Shown here one piece after another: positions 36,490 through 47,080 of a stretch of DNA of 64,000 nt. The position numbers were made by a program, and so were the translations under genes. The notes under the pieces were generated by a model. The model was not told the origin of the DNA, made no database searches, and saw nothing but the letters and a program-made list of their open reading frames with translations. The stretch is from Cynocephalus volans (Eukaryota > Chordata > Mammalia > Dermoptera > Cynocephalidae). The stretch's first letter is position 1. Each line of letters opens with the position of its first letter. The stretch covers positions 84,613,624 to 84,677,623 of the forward strand of contig NC_084478.1 of the NCBI RefSeq assembly GCF_027409185.1, written 5' to 3'.

Positions 36490-38180
36490 AAGATTGTTAC
36501 TCGAAATTCCTTTTCAGACATTTCAAGGGTTTCCTGGTCTATGGGTTCTGGTACTTGATAATTATAGCATTCCTTCGTGATGTCATATTTCCTTGTTTTA
36601 TCATATTTCTAGTCTCTCTACATTGATTTCTAGTCATCTGATTCAACAGTTGCTTCTATTACTCTGAAGTGGGCTTTGAGGAGAGTGATTTCCTCTAGTA
36701 GATATGTTTTATAATGATTGTTGAATATGATGTATTAGTATTGTTTCTGAGTAGACTCAGTAGTGTAGTTTCTGTGTGGGTATTTCTGCCATATTCAATG
36801 TGGAAGTTTTGTGTGAGTGCCTCAGTGGTGTAGTCACTGGGGCACTTAGTGATTTCTTGTTGAGGTTAGTTGGGACATTAAGGATGTGGGCTGGCTCTCA
36901 AGATCTTGGGTGAAGTGCCTGGGTTCCTTGTCATTCTTTGGCTGGAGTGAGTGACCCTAGGTGGACTTGTTGGCTCACAGGCTAGTGTCCCATAACCCTG
37001 ATGGGTGCACTGGGGTATACTGGATCTCTTCAGCTTGAATAAATGACCCTGGGCAAGGTTTCTCTTTCCTTGTTCCTATAGGCCAAGGCTTCTCTTGGGT
37101 TCTTGCTTCGCTTGGTTGTAGGCTGGGTTGGTGGTGGCTGGGAATTTTCTTCTGTACACTATTTGGCTATCCTGGCTTTCTGTATTCTCCATGTTCTCTA
37201 TGTGTGATTCCCCCTGAGTGAAGGCAGTCATGCTCAGTGCATATTGGGTGAAATTGCCCCTGTGAATTCTGTCACTAGGATGTGGGTCTGCACTGGGTTA
37301 CCTCTTTCTATTGTCTCCATTTGTGACTCTTTTTGTGTCAATGCATGGTGGCAGTGGTGGGTCCTGCCCTCAGCCAGTCTGACTGGTGCAGCGGCAGTGG
37401 TAGTGGTGTGTGTGGCTGCCGGTGGTATCAGTGGTGGAAGCAGTTTTGCAGGAATTAGTAGCCAGGGTCCTGACCCAGCTAGGCTGGCTATTGGTTCAGC
37501 ATTGGCAGGGCATCACACCTGCCTCCACTCTGGCTGATGCAATGGTGTGGATGGGGGTTCTGTGCCCAGTCGATCTGGCTGGTGCAATGGCTGTAGTAGC
37601 AGCAGCCACACTACATGCAACTATCGTGGGTGTCCCACACATAGCAGGGCTGGCTGGTGAGGCGGCTTTGGCAGGGGTCCTGTGCATAGCTGGTTTGGCT
37701 GGTGCAGCAGTGTGGAAGGTCCCTGGCGATGGCCGCCACACTGCAGGCAAGTGTGTCAGGGGTCTTGCGCACAACTGGGCTGGCTAGTGAGGCGGCTTGT
37801 GGGGGGATCCCATATGTGGCTGGTCTGGTGGTGCAGTGGCTGTAGACAGCTGCTAGCAAGGGCCACTGCACTGCAAGCGGCTGTAGTAGGGGTCCTTCCC
37901 ACAGCCTCGCTGACTAGTGCAACAGTGTGGGCAGGGATCCTGTGCATGGCTGGACTGGTGAGAGCTGTAGCCACAGTTTGGATGGCTACCAGCAGCAGCA
38001 GCGGCTGAAGCTGTGCTGCAAGCAACAGTAGTGTGGGATGGGGCAAAATGCACAGTGGGAATGCGGACAGTGGTCCTGGATTCTGACAATGTCACAAGTG
38101 AGTGCAGAGCTGGTAGTGGTGGGCCTGTTCTGGTCTTCTGTGGAAGAAATGCATCCTAGTTTCTCTAGTCTACCATCTTC
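36490..38180 (-). mobile_element. Host L1, antisense: rest of ORF1 N-terminus and 5' UTR
   Basis: Starts with the second copy of AAGATTGTTACTC (36,490-36,502) and continues the ORF1 N-terminus. From about 36,640 it is 5' UTR, ending at about 38,175 with the L1 start motif (AAGATGGTAGACTAG on the minus strand). CCAGTTATTTC at 38,181-38,191 then leads straight into ERV LTR sequence. Together with 30,085-30,359 and the inverted 28,733-29,809, this makes one L1 that inserted antisense into the ERV 5' LTR. Confidence 0.86.
37466..38000 (-). repeat. Irregular GC-rich repeats in L1 5' UTR
   Basis: A unit of the form GGGGTCCTGTGC…GGCTGGCTGGTGCAG recurs at about 37,466, 37,556, 37,630, 37,676, 37,758, 37,804, 37,890 and 37,937, with spacings alternating near 46 and 84 bp. 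It opens several 80-125 codon frames on both strands, none of which looks like a protein family. Confidence 0.6.
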
Positions 38181-38653
38181 CCAGTTATTTCAAATGTAGC
38201 CTAAACAAACAGATTTTTAGCTGTTTAGAGTCAGCTCCTTTACATACCCTATGAAACTGCTCTCAAAATCTGTTAGCCATAAATAAGTAGCCCTAGACCA
38301 AGAAGATCCCCAAGCCACTGCTGTCCTTCAGTGCTCTCTGACCCAGAGATTCTCAATCTCATTTCTGAGCAACATCACTTAGACACATAAGGCCTCTCTC
38401 CCATCCCTCTCTCCCCAAGGCATTCCCTTGCCCTTTTCCCCTTCTGATTGATTCACTTCCCCTCCCCTGCACCCATATCCTTTGGAAGGTCTCATGCTAT
38501 GTATGAGACACTTCCCTCCTTACCCCTCCAATCTCCCTACTCCTTCTATGAAAATCAGTCAGTTTTACCCAAATAAAGCTCATTTTGTTCTACTGCCACC
38601 TTATGGTCATATATTTTTCCTTGAACAGCTCTGATATCCCTGAACTCACTACA
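38181..38653 (+). mobile_element. ERV 5' LTR, remaining part (U3 end, R, U5)
   Basis: Aligns with 51,345-51,777, the 3' LTR. Shared landmarks are a TCTCTGACCCAGAGA block, GACACATAAG, AATAAA (38,572-38,577; 51,696-51,701), then TGCTACTGCCACCTT or close, and the end GAACTCACTACA (38,642-38,653). The TATA-like region is degenerate here (CATAAATAAG at about 38,278). The missing first part of the LTR is at 29,810-29,953 in inverted orientation. Confidence 0.85.
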
Positions 38654-39977
38654 AATGGTGTAGAGGAAAGGAGAGGATTTTAGTGATGATATGGTGTCCA
38701 CCCAGCCAGTAGGAAAATCACTTGGCAAAACAATGCTCAAAGACCTTAAGCGGTTGAGACTCAAAATTTGGAATGTCTCCACATCAGTTTGACATGGCAT
38801 GCTCTGTGTTGCATTGCACTCTATATTTTTGTAATCTCTCCCTGTGCCTTTTTAGGTTAGTTAAGTGGAAGCACCAGAACTTGAATGAACCCATACCATT
38901 GGAACCAATTTTTTTTAAGTCAGAGGCCCCTAGCTGTCTGGGGAAGGAGGTCAGCCTGCCTGCCTGGGTTTCCCACTAGGCAGGCACTGAACCATGTAAG
39001 ACCTGTGGCCCTAAATCAAAAAAGGGGAGTGGCACATGCCTCTGAACTATGGGTGGGCTATGCCCGACTCCATAATGAGCTCTGACAGAAGGAACTCCCT
39101 GCAGTTAGGCTGGTCATTTGAGATGAGAGGACATCCTCATCCCTGTGGACCTCCACAATGGTGAAAAAGACAAGGAAGGGTGAGATGTAAGACTAAGGCC
39201 AATCTTCCAAGTGCAATTAGGGGACTCTTTTGTAAACAGCTGTCTTGCCTCTGCTGCTGTTGCACTTGGATCTGCTGTCTCAGATGGCATCATTCTAGAT
39301 GGTGAGCCAGCTGAGCCAGCTGTAACATTACTTAAGTGACTAAAGACAAGGAAGTTTTTATCCCTTCCTCTCCTAGGACTCCAAAGAGATGGCTATTTTA
39401 CTGAACAGATGCTGCTAACCACCAGATTTGTGTTGGGCTCTGCTAGAGGCTGCCTCTCACTAAGACACTCGCTGCAGATGATAAGGTAGGAGCTTAAACT
39501 CCTGGGAGAGACTCAGATGGAGGGGAGGACCCTGGGGAAGAGGACTGGTGCTCTCTACAGGGAAAGGCAGCACAATACCCTTATGATAGTGATGAGGATA
39601 ACTTACCCTCTATTTTGCTTGTAACCACCCACAAAGTAAAAAAGATGAAAAAGGAAAAAAAAGGACGGCAAAGAAGTGGCTGGTTTTTAGTTGGAGAAGG
39701 ATGACATGTCCTCTCTTGCCCTGAGGCCCAGTCTCTCCTCAAGGACCTAACTTTGGAACCAAGTGAAAAAAGGGCTCCTTGGCTATATAGAGGGTATCTG
39801 GCGAGGGGCAAGTTTCCCCTAATGGGGGGTAAATTTAAACAATTGGTTGCCATAGTAAGGAATGGAAAAATGGTGTTCTTACTAAAAGATCCCACACAAT
39901 TATTGTGCTAGATGGGATTGACCCACAAAGGAGGCTTTGGACCCCAGTCTGCGTATGCTTCATTGATGCGAATTTAT

Positions 39978-40036
39978 TCTCTCTCCTCCCTCCCCCTCCC
40001 GCCTTCCCTCTCCCTCTCCCTCTCCTTCTCCCTATC
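39978..40036. repeat. (TC)n / CCCTCT low-complexity tract
   Basis: About 59 bp of almost pure pyrimidine (TCTCCCTC units) at the head of an L1 3' UTR fragment, probably its degenerate polypurine tract. Confidence 0.8.
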
Positions 40037-40258
40037 TTTTTTCGTAGTGAGAACACTCAAAATCTATTCTCTTAGCAGTTATCAAGAATGCAATTCATTG
40101 TTTTTAACTGCAGTCACCATGTTGTACAACAGATCTCTTGAACTTATTCCTCCAATCTAACTGGAATTCTGTATCCTTTGATCAACATCTCCCCAATCTG
40201 CCCCTCCTCCAGCCCCTGGTAACCACCATTTTACTTTCTACTTTTATGAGTTCAACTG
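40037..40258 (-). mobile_element. L1 3' UTR fragment, antisense, in ERV
   Basis: Short (about 220 bp) antisense L1 3' UTR of the old L1MA type, with the characteristic block GTTGTACAACAGATCTCTTGA then TTATTCCTCC and GGTAACCACCATT. 5'-truncated. Confidence 0.75.
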
Positions 40259-41689
40259 ATGTGGATTTTTAAGGCCTGGGGAACTTCCCACCCTACATTA
40301 GGCCTCATAACAGGCTGCTCAAACTATCATTGTAAATCGTTAGCTAATGCCAAAGATTTTTTCCAGTAACTGGGATGGAATGGGCTTACCAAACAACAGG
40401 TGGCATGCAGCATGGTGACTGGGCAAGTCCAGAGGAGGCTGAATTGAGTCCTGGGTCTATCTGGTTGTTTCTCAGTGAGGCTTCTAACAGGTATAAGTCC
40501 TGTTTACATTTAGGCAATGATGGCTAATACTAAAATAATTTAATAAGCCATAGCTACCCTGGATTTAATAGAAACTCATGAAAGACAAACTCAGAGTCAA
40601 GAGTAGTCTATTAATTCTATAAACAATATCCCACTTGGCCTATATCAAAATTACTGTTAATAGTGAGGCTATCCCACTCTGAGGCCAAACAAATCACCTG
40701 TAGCCAGACCCCGCTTAAATGTGAATCTTGAGATGAACAAGGGAGGTTATATAGGACCCTAAGGGACAAGGGCGGCGCCAAGTTGGATGACCTCTGATAA
40801 ATCAGTGCATCAATTACAATACTTGTTAGGGTTAGAGTAAAATTTGCAGCAGGCTTGTACTTCAGAAGCAGCCTTAACTTTCATGTCTGCCTCTGATTTC
40901 CACTAGTGGCAAGGACCTGCCCCCACATAAAGATCCAGTTGTAGCTGAAATAGGCCTCTTCTGGAAGGGAGTTGCCCTTTTACCACATTAATAGTAGTTT
41001 GGGTCCTAAAAATTAGACAGCACTGGCTAAATCTGTTGGACACGAATACCAAAATCTCCCTAACCCCAAGAAACACTCATGCTCTAAAGAAACCCCATCA
41101 GGAGGTGACCAGCTTGGGAGAAGGATAATAAAAAAAAAAGGTGGTTAACTGCTTAACTATTCAAATTGGCCCAGTTTTGCTAAAAGATGTCTCTATCTTG
41201 GTTGTTACCCCTGAGACTATCTCTTTTCCCATTATTGAAATAGACCTCATCAGGCAGCAGGTAATCTCATGGAACAAGGCTTTTATGCTATTGGTGGGTA
41301 CTGCCTGGTAGAAACCAGTTAATCTTCCCCTACTGGTACTGATGGTAAATATGCCACAGTACTGGCTAAGCTAAGAGATGGGCAGTTGCACACATTAGGT
41401 ACAAGACCCTTCCCAGTCTGTGAAATTTAGGGGTTGCATTTGGAACTCGGAAAGGTGAATATTCTCAATTTGGCAAAACACAAGCTCCTAGCATTCTGAC
41501 CTCCCACGTTGTTTAAAAAAAAAAAAGACTCAACATTTGGTAGGAATGATTGTATTTGAGAACCAACACATTTCTCACCTCCAATATTTACTGGTCCCCA
41601 TCTATTGAGCCATCTGTGGGAACTCTTCAGTGGGAACCTGAGCAACAAGCATGAGAGAAACTAAAGAAGGCTATAACTTTGGCTTTCCC

Positions 41690-41990
41690 ACTAGTGCGCT
41701 GAGGGCAGGACTTACAGTTGGAAGTTTAAACCACCCCAAATTTGCTTCCTGAAGCCTCTGGACTGAATGGACAGGTAAATGTATAGCCATGGGTTTTTGG
41801 TATAAGTGGCTCCCAGACTGAGCCCCAAAGTATTCACCACTAAAAAAGAGACTCCTGGTGCCATACTGGGCACTTATCAAAACTGAAGCCTTTACTGAGG
41901 CAAAACCAATTACCCTATGAACTACGATTTCTATTATACCCTGGGTAATGGAAAATACCTTTTACAAGAAAAGATCAACCACAAAGAACT
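41690..41990 (+). pseudogene. ERV pol remnant, RNase H entry region
   Basis: Plus-strand translation across frameshifts shows the conserved beginning of a retroviral RNase H/connection domain (the block that precedes and includes the conserved 'YSP…LL…YWAL…TE' pattern). At least one stop and one shift occur. The family is ERV of class I or III type; I cannot separate these from this block alone. Confidence 0.55.
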
Positions 41991-42029
41991 TTTTATTTTG
42001 AGAGGGGGGGATGAAATTTCAGGGTTTTA

Positions 42030-42355
42030 AAATTAATATTTTTTCATTGACAAATCATAATTGTATATATTTATTCGGTATGATGTGATGTTTTGATATA
42101 TGTGTACCATGTGGAATGATTAAATGAAGCTAATAAACATATCCATCACCTCACTTATTATGTTTTTGTGTAGTGAGACATTTGAAATTTACTCTCCTAT
42201 TCTTTGTGAAATACACAATACATTATTATTGACTATATGCTTCCTGTCTGTCTACAATTTCATTACCTTTGACCAACAACTCCCTATTCCCTTCGTTCTC
42301 CCCTCACCCTCTGGTAACCATAATTTTATTCTCTACCTTATGAGTTCCTCCTGTC
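42030..42355 (-). mobile_element. L1MA-type 3' UTR fragment, antisense, in ERV pol
   Basis: Starts after GGGTTTTAAAATT at about 42,030 and carries the typical block ACATATCCATCACCTCACTTAT, ending near CTACCTTATGAGTTCC. Retroviral sequence resumes at about 42,356. Confidence 0.75.
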
Positions 42356-42745
42356 TCTAGTACTGCTAGCAGCACCCATTCTGGCTAAGCCAGACTCTAA
42401 GATACCACTTGTGACTTATAAATGCTTTCTAAGCCCTATGGGCCAACTTTTACTCCACATCACATAAAACCCACTATTATTAACTACTGCCATCAGATAA
42501 ATAGAGCAATGGGCCACTACCTTTTGCGTCCCATTTAAGACATTCCCAGAGATAGTATGTATCATCAATATTATAACCAGGATGTTCATGATTGGTGCAA
42601 CCAAATTAAAAATGCTGTAAGCCAATGCCAATATCAACAAACCCTATAGTATTGCCAAAATAAAATTATAATATTTAATGATGCCTAGGATGATGATAAA
42701 TGTAAAAAATGCAAGTCCCTACAACTATTGGTCTCTTTATCTATT
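42356..42745 (+). pseudogene. ERV pol remnant, integrase N-terminal region (tentative)
   Basis: About 390 bp of retroviral interior between two L1 insertions. The weakly recognisable His/Cys-rich order towards its end suggests the integrase zinc-binding region. Stops are frequent. It ends with CTCTTTATCTATT (42,733-42,745), the target-site duplication of the next insertion. Confidence 0.4.
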
Positions 42746-44996
42746 TTTTTAAAATAATTTATTTTATTTATTGAATCGAAATCGATTATACATATTTTGG
42801 GGGTTGAACATTGAGATATGTTGATTAAATCAGTATTACTAGCATATATATTGTTACAAATCATAATTATTCTTTATGCCCCTTGTCCAACCTCTCCCCT
42901 TCCCCCATTCCCTCCTCCTCCTCCCTCTAATTGCCCTAGGTTTCTTCCCTCCTTCTGAAAGAATAATGGTGACTCTGTTAACTTGTTGCCTAGATGATCT
43001 GTCCAATGCTGGGAGATGTGATCAGGTCCCCCAATATTATCACAGAACAGATGCTTCTTCTGTCACTTTGAAATGGGTTTGTGGAAAGAGACATCCTCTT
43101 CTTTTCTTTGTCTCTGCTGGTGACTCTTCTTGTGTGAATGCACTCCAGTGGTTGGTGGACCATTTGCGTGGTGGCTGTGGCATCTAGCCACTTTTGCAGC
43201 AGCCATGGTTATTGTGGTGGCTGTGGTGGGCCACCCACGTGGGGTTGCTGTTTTTGGCATGCTCCTTGGCACTGGTGGTATGCCTGGTTGTGGGATGTGT
43301 TTGGTCCCCTTCTCCATGCCTCTGGTCCCTGGGCAGAGCCCAAGGCACTGGCGCCATATGCCTAGTTGTGGGAGAGGGGTCCAGTCCCCTTCTCCATGTC
43401 CCGGGTCCTTGGGTGGGCCCTGAGGTACAGGAGCAGCGTGCCTGGTTGTGGGAGAGAGGTCCATTCCCCTTCTCCTTGCCTCGGGTCCCCAGGCAGGCCC
43501 CAAGGTGCTGGCGTGGTGTGCCTGGTTGTGGGAGGGTGGTCTGGTTCCGGACTCCATACTGGGTCCCTGGGTGGGCCCCGAGGTGCTGGCTTGGTGTGCC
43601 TGGTTGTGGGAGAGAGGTCCAGTCCCCTTCTCCATGCCCTGGGTCCCCAGGTGGGCTCCGAGGTGCTGGCATGTTGTGCCTAGTTGTGGGAGGGTGGTCC
43701 AGTCCTCGACTCCATACCCTGGGTCCCTGGGTGGGCCCCAAGGCACTGGCTCAGTGTGCCTGGTTGTGGGAGGGTGGTCCGGTCCCCTTCTCCATGCCCT
43801 GGGTCACTGGGTGGGGCCCAAGGTGCTGGTGTGGTATGCCTGGTTGTGGGAGAGAGGTCCAGTCCCCTTCTCCATGACCCGGGTTCCTGGGTGGGCCCCG
43901 AGGTGCTGGCTCAGTGTGCCTGGTTGTGGGAGAGAGGTCTGGTCCCCTTCTCCATGCCCCGGGTCCCCTGGTGGGCTTCGAAGTGCTGGAGTGGTGTGCC
44001 TGGTTGTGGGAGGGGGGGGTCCAGTTCTGTTCTCCATGCTTCAGGTCCCCAGGCTGGCCCCAAGGCACTGGTACAGTTTGACTGGAAGTGGGAGGGGGGT
44101 CCAGTCCCCAGATCCAAGCCTCCAGTTCCCAGGCAGTCCCAAGGTGCTGGTGATGTGCCTGGGCTGGAACTAATTTTTTGTCCTTTGTTTCTAACACAGG
44201 GGAACTTCCTGTGGGAACCAGTACTTGAGTGTGTGGTTGTTTAAATTGCTGCTTTGCTGCTGTTTCCCTAGCGAAGGCTTTTTGTGCTGCTCAGGGATTA
44301 ATGGTTGACCTTATAGGTACTTCTGACTCTCCAGAGACCCGGTCGATCTTTATTCTGTAGAATCTCTGATCTGGGCCTGAGTTTTTTCATCAAACTGTAC
44401 CCCATGCAATTCTGCATTCCTGACCAGGCTCCTATGAGTGGTCCTGTGCTGACTGGGGGGCAGGTCAGCTGTCCTTGCTGTGTCCCAGTGTTCCCCTGGG
44501 GGGCACGTCTCCCCCACTGCCCATGCTGCAAATAGTTCCCATGGGATGGGCCCTGCACCGGTCCCTTGCAATGACTCACTGGCCTCTGAATGGCTCCCTT
44601 TTTTCAGCTGTTCTGGCTCCTCGCTCCTGCGTGGGTCCACGGGAACCCTGTTAGTGGTCTTGCTGTACTGGGGGCCGCCAAGGCCCTCTTCTCTCCTGCT
44701 GCCTCCAAGTGACTCCATCTGAAGGGCACAGCTGCGGCTCCTGCCGGCTCCTCCATGCGCTCATCAGCTTGAGCCTTAAAGCAGCTGCGGCCCGAAATGC
44801 TCAGAGCAGCTTTTTCTTTCTCTCATTGTGGTTTCTCCCGCCTTCATGAACTCCGTAGGTCTCTCCTCCCCTTCCCCTGAGCTCCAGCGGCCCTGGCTTG
44901 GCTGTTCTTACATTTTTATAGTTGTAAATTTGGTTGATTTGTGGGAGAGAGTGGCGCTGCGGACCGTCTATTCTGCCATCTTGACTGGATCTCGGC
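42746..44996 (-). mobile_element. ORF-less L1 derivative, 2.25 kb, with perfect 13-bp TSD
   Basis: Flanked by CTCTTTATCTATT at 42,733-42,745 and 44,997-45,009. From left (its 3' end): AT-rich tail, L1 3' UTR (to about 42,965), and about 75 bp of ORF2 endonuclease sequence antisense (about 42,972-43,045; includes the GDL-type and DRSSRQQ-type words). A long L1 5' UTR follows to 44,985, ending in AAGATGGCAGAATAG on the minus strand. ORF1 and nearly all of ORF2 are missing. The same junctions recur at 61,752-63,876. Confidence 0.85.
43284..44160 (-). repeat. 80-bp tandem monomer array, 11 units
   Basis: Units start CTGGTTGTGGGAG or close at 43,284, 43,362, 43,442, 43,522, 43,600, 43,680, 43,760, 43,840, 43,920, 44,000 and 44,082 (period 78-82, mostly 80). 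Each also has TCCCCTTCTCCATG and GGGTCCCTGGGTGGGCCC. The array forms the upstream part of the 5' UTR of the ORF-less L1 derivative. It creates open frames of up to 241 codons on both strands that are pure repeat translation. Confidence 0.9.
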
Positions 44997-45009
44997 CTCT
45001 TTATCTATT

Positions 45010-46444
45010 AATTATAATGTCCTCTCCCTCCCTCTAGCACAAGCCCCATATACCAAGTGGCCAGGGGAACCTTACCATTGACTTCCTCTCTGGGGGCCAA
45101 CCAATATAAACAAGTAAAGCAGTGTATACCACATAATATGACCTGGGCCAAGGTATGACTGAAAAGTCAAGGTCTACAACCAGCTTGAAAATTCTTCTAT
45201 AGTCTAACTTTATCACAACGCCAACTGCAAGTTTAATATAACACTCAATGGAAGCTGGCTCTACAACAATTACAAGCCTGGCTGCTCTCAGTAAATAGTC
45301 ATAGTTCTTGGGTGTTACAACAAAGAAAAGTCTTACTAAAAACATATTTTATCCCATGGAGAACTCCAACTGCTCTCTGCATGGAAGTTTCTCTATGCAA
45401 ATTGACAACTACTTGCTCACAGCTATTAGAAAATTTGCTGGGACTATTAAAACCAACATTAATAAAGGCTTGGGAAATATCTGAGGGAAATCTCTGACTA
45501 CTTTTACTTTTCTGGGGAATCCTAAAATGACATATGGAAATAATAAAGACCAACCAACTGTAAAAAACAAAGGCTATTCATTCAGATCTTGCTATAGCAA
45601 GAAAGTCAACCACTGTCACTTGTGTTCTGGAAGAGACTCAAAGGCACATAGAGGAGTGAGACAGCCTTATAGTGGACAAAAAGCAAGGCTTCAGGTATGT
45701 ACTTATTGGATGTTGTTGGCATGGGGAGGCTGTAGGCGGGCTAACTAGAAGCGGGGCATCCTATGTGATTAGTTGAAGGTGCATATTTGGCTTTCTCTGG
45801 TTGAACCTAACTTGGAAGCAGGGACAAAAATTAGGGAAATTGTCAGTTATTAATTAAGTTCTGGCCATTTGGGACCAATTGTTACAGAAGTTATTGTTTA
45901 ACTTCCTGGACTGTTACTAAAGAGAGTAATCCGACATAATGCAAGTCTGATTTATAGCAGGCTAGCTTCCTGGGCTGCTTATTGTAGATAAGGGGCTTGC
46001 TTTCCCGGGCAGGTTGCTGAAAGTTATGGGTCAGAGAAATATTTTTTATATGGCTCAACTATTGTCCATTGTATATTCAGTCTCTCAGTATACATCCCAA
46101 CTTACAGGAGATAAAAACAATAATGAGAAGGCTGATATCAAAGATAACCTGGAAAGAAATTTATTGGTGCCATTCACTGCCACCTACCAAGGGGTCACCC
46201 TTGAGGCTATTAAAGCTATACAAGTGGATTCCCTACAAAGTTTCTCCTGGAATGTAAATGATGTAGCAGGTGTAACCCTACTGAAATGTAGCAACATCAT
46301 GATAGGGACAGAAATGGACCAAATGTATAATATAATTGATGTTTATTTTTGAAATAACTTGGCCCACCTTTGAGGATCTCATATGTAAATGTCCTATAGT
46401 TTAGGATTTAATTTGGTGTGTGGCTAAATTAACAACTTTTTTTT
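45010..46444 (+). mobile_element. ERV internal region: 3' pol and start of env region
   Basis: Retroviral interior resumes at TCTTTATCTATT. No intact frame. An open stretch of 112 codons at 46,014-46,352 has no clear domain, and I cannot say whether it is env or unrelated. By position it should hold integrase and the start of env. Ends with TAACAAC plus eight T (46,430-46,444), paired with the similar word at 49,944. Confidence 0.55.
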
Positions 46445-47080
46445 CAGTGGGCTGGCACTTATTTTTTTAAAGATAATTTATTTTACATATATATGGTACA
46501 AAGTTGACTTTCACAGTTGTATACAATGTGCAATGGTCAGATCAGGATAGTTAGCTTATTCATCACTACAACACATAGTCCTTCTTTGTGTCCATTAACC
46601 AATTTCTCATTAACCCCCCTTCCTCTGCCTTCCGTCTGCCTCTCCTTTTCCACCTCTAGTAATCACGGTTCTTTTCTCTCCTTCTAAAAGACCAACATGT
46701 TGTGATTGTTCTTTCTCTCCCTGTCTCTCTTTATTGTTTATTTGTTTATTTACAGATTCAGCTCCCACATATGAGTGAGAATATGTGGTATTTCTCTTTC
46801 TGTACCTGGGTTGTTTCACTTAGCATAATTTTCTCCAGCTTCATCCATGTTGCTGCAAATGGCAGAATTTCACTCTTTTTATGGCTGAGTAGTATTCCAT
46901 TGTGTATATATACCACATTTTCCTTGTCCACTCATTCATCAGTGGATATTTAGGTTGGTTCCATAGTCTGGCTACTATAAATAGAGCTGCGATAAACATG
47001 GGAGTGCAGGAATCCTTTCAACATGATGATTTCCAATCCTCTGGATATATACCCAGTAGTAGGATTGCTGGATCATATGG

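Larger units (their letters stand above)
38654..42029 (+). mobile_element. ERV internal region: leader, gag and 5' pol remnants
   Basis: Sequence between the 5' LTR and the first interior L1. It has no long open frame and many stops and shifts in all plus frames. The primer-binding region should start just after 38,653, but I cannot assign the tRNA. Leader and gag occupy roughly 38,654-40,700 by position. A pol RNase H-like block is recognisable at about 41,690-41,990. An L1 3' UTR fragment and a (TC)n tract sit inside the gag part. Minus-strand frames (for example 39,895-39,581) are shadows. Confidence 0.68.

Noticed and set aside
37244-38095. Several Ala/Val/Gly-rich frames on both strands
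   Set aside because: Shadow frames of GC-rich repeats in an L1 5' UTR.
43284-44160. CRISPR-like array
   Set aside because: Units are 80-bp tandem copies with no unique spacers, in mammalian DNA within an L1 5' UTR.
43063-44244. Long open frames (148-241 codons) on both strands
   Set aside because: They come from the 80-bp tandem array in an L1 5' UTR and occur in several frames at once; no protein family is visible.
46014-46352. 112-codon plus-strand open frame as a host gene
   Set aside because: It lies inside the ERV between pol and env remnants, shows no domain and no initiation or splice context. Kept only as ERV interior.
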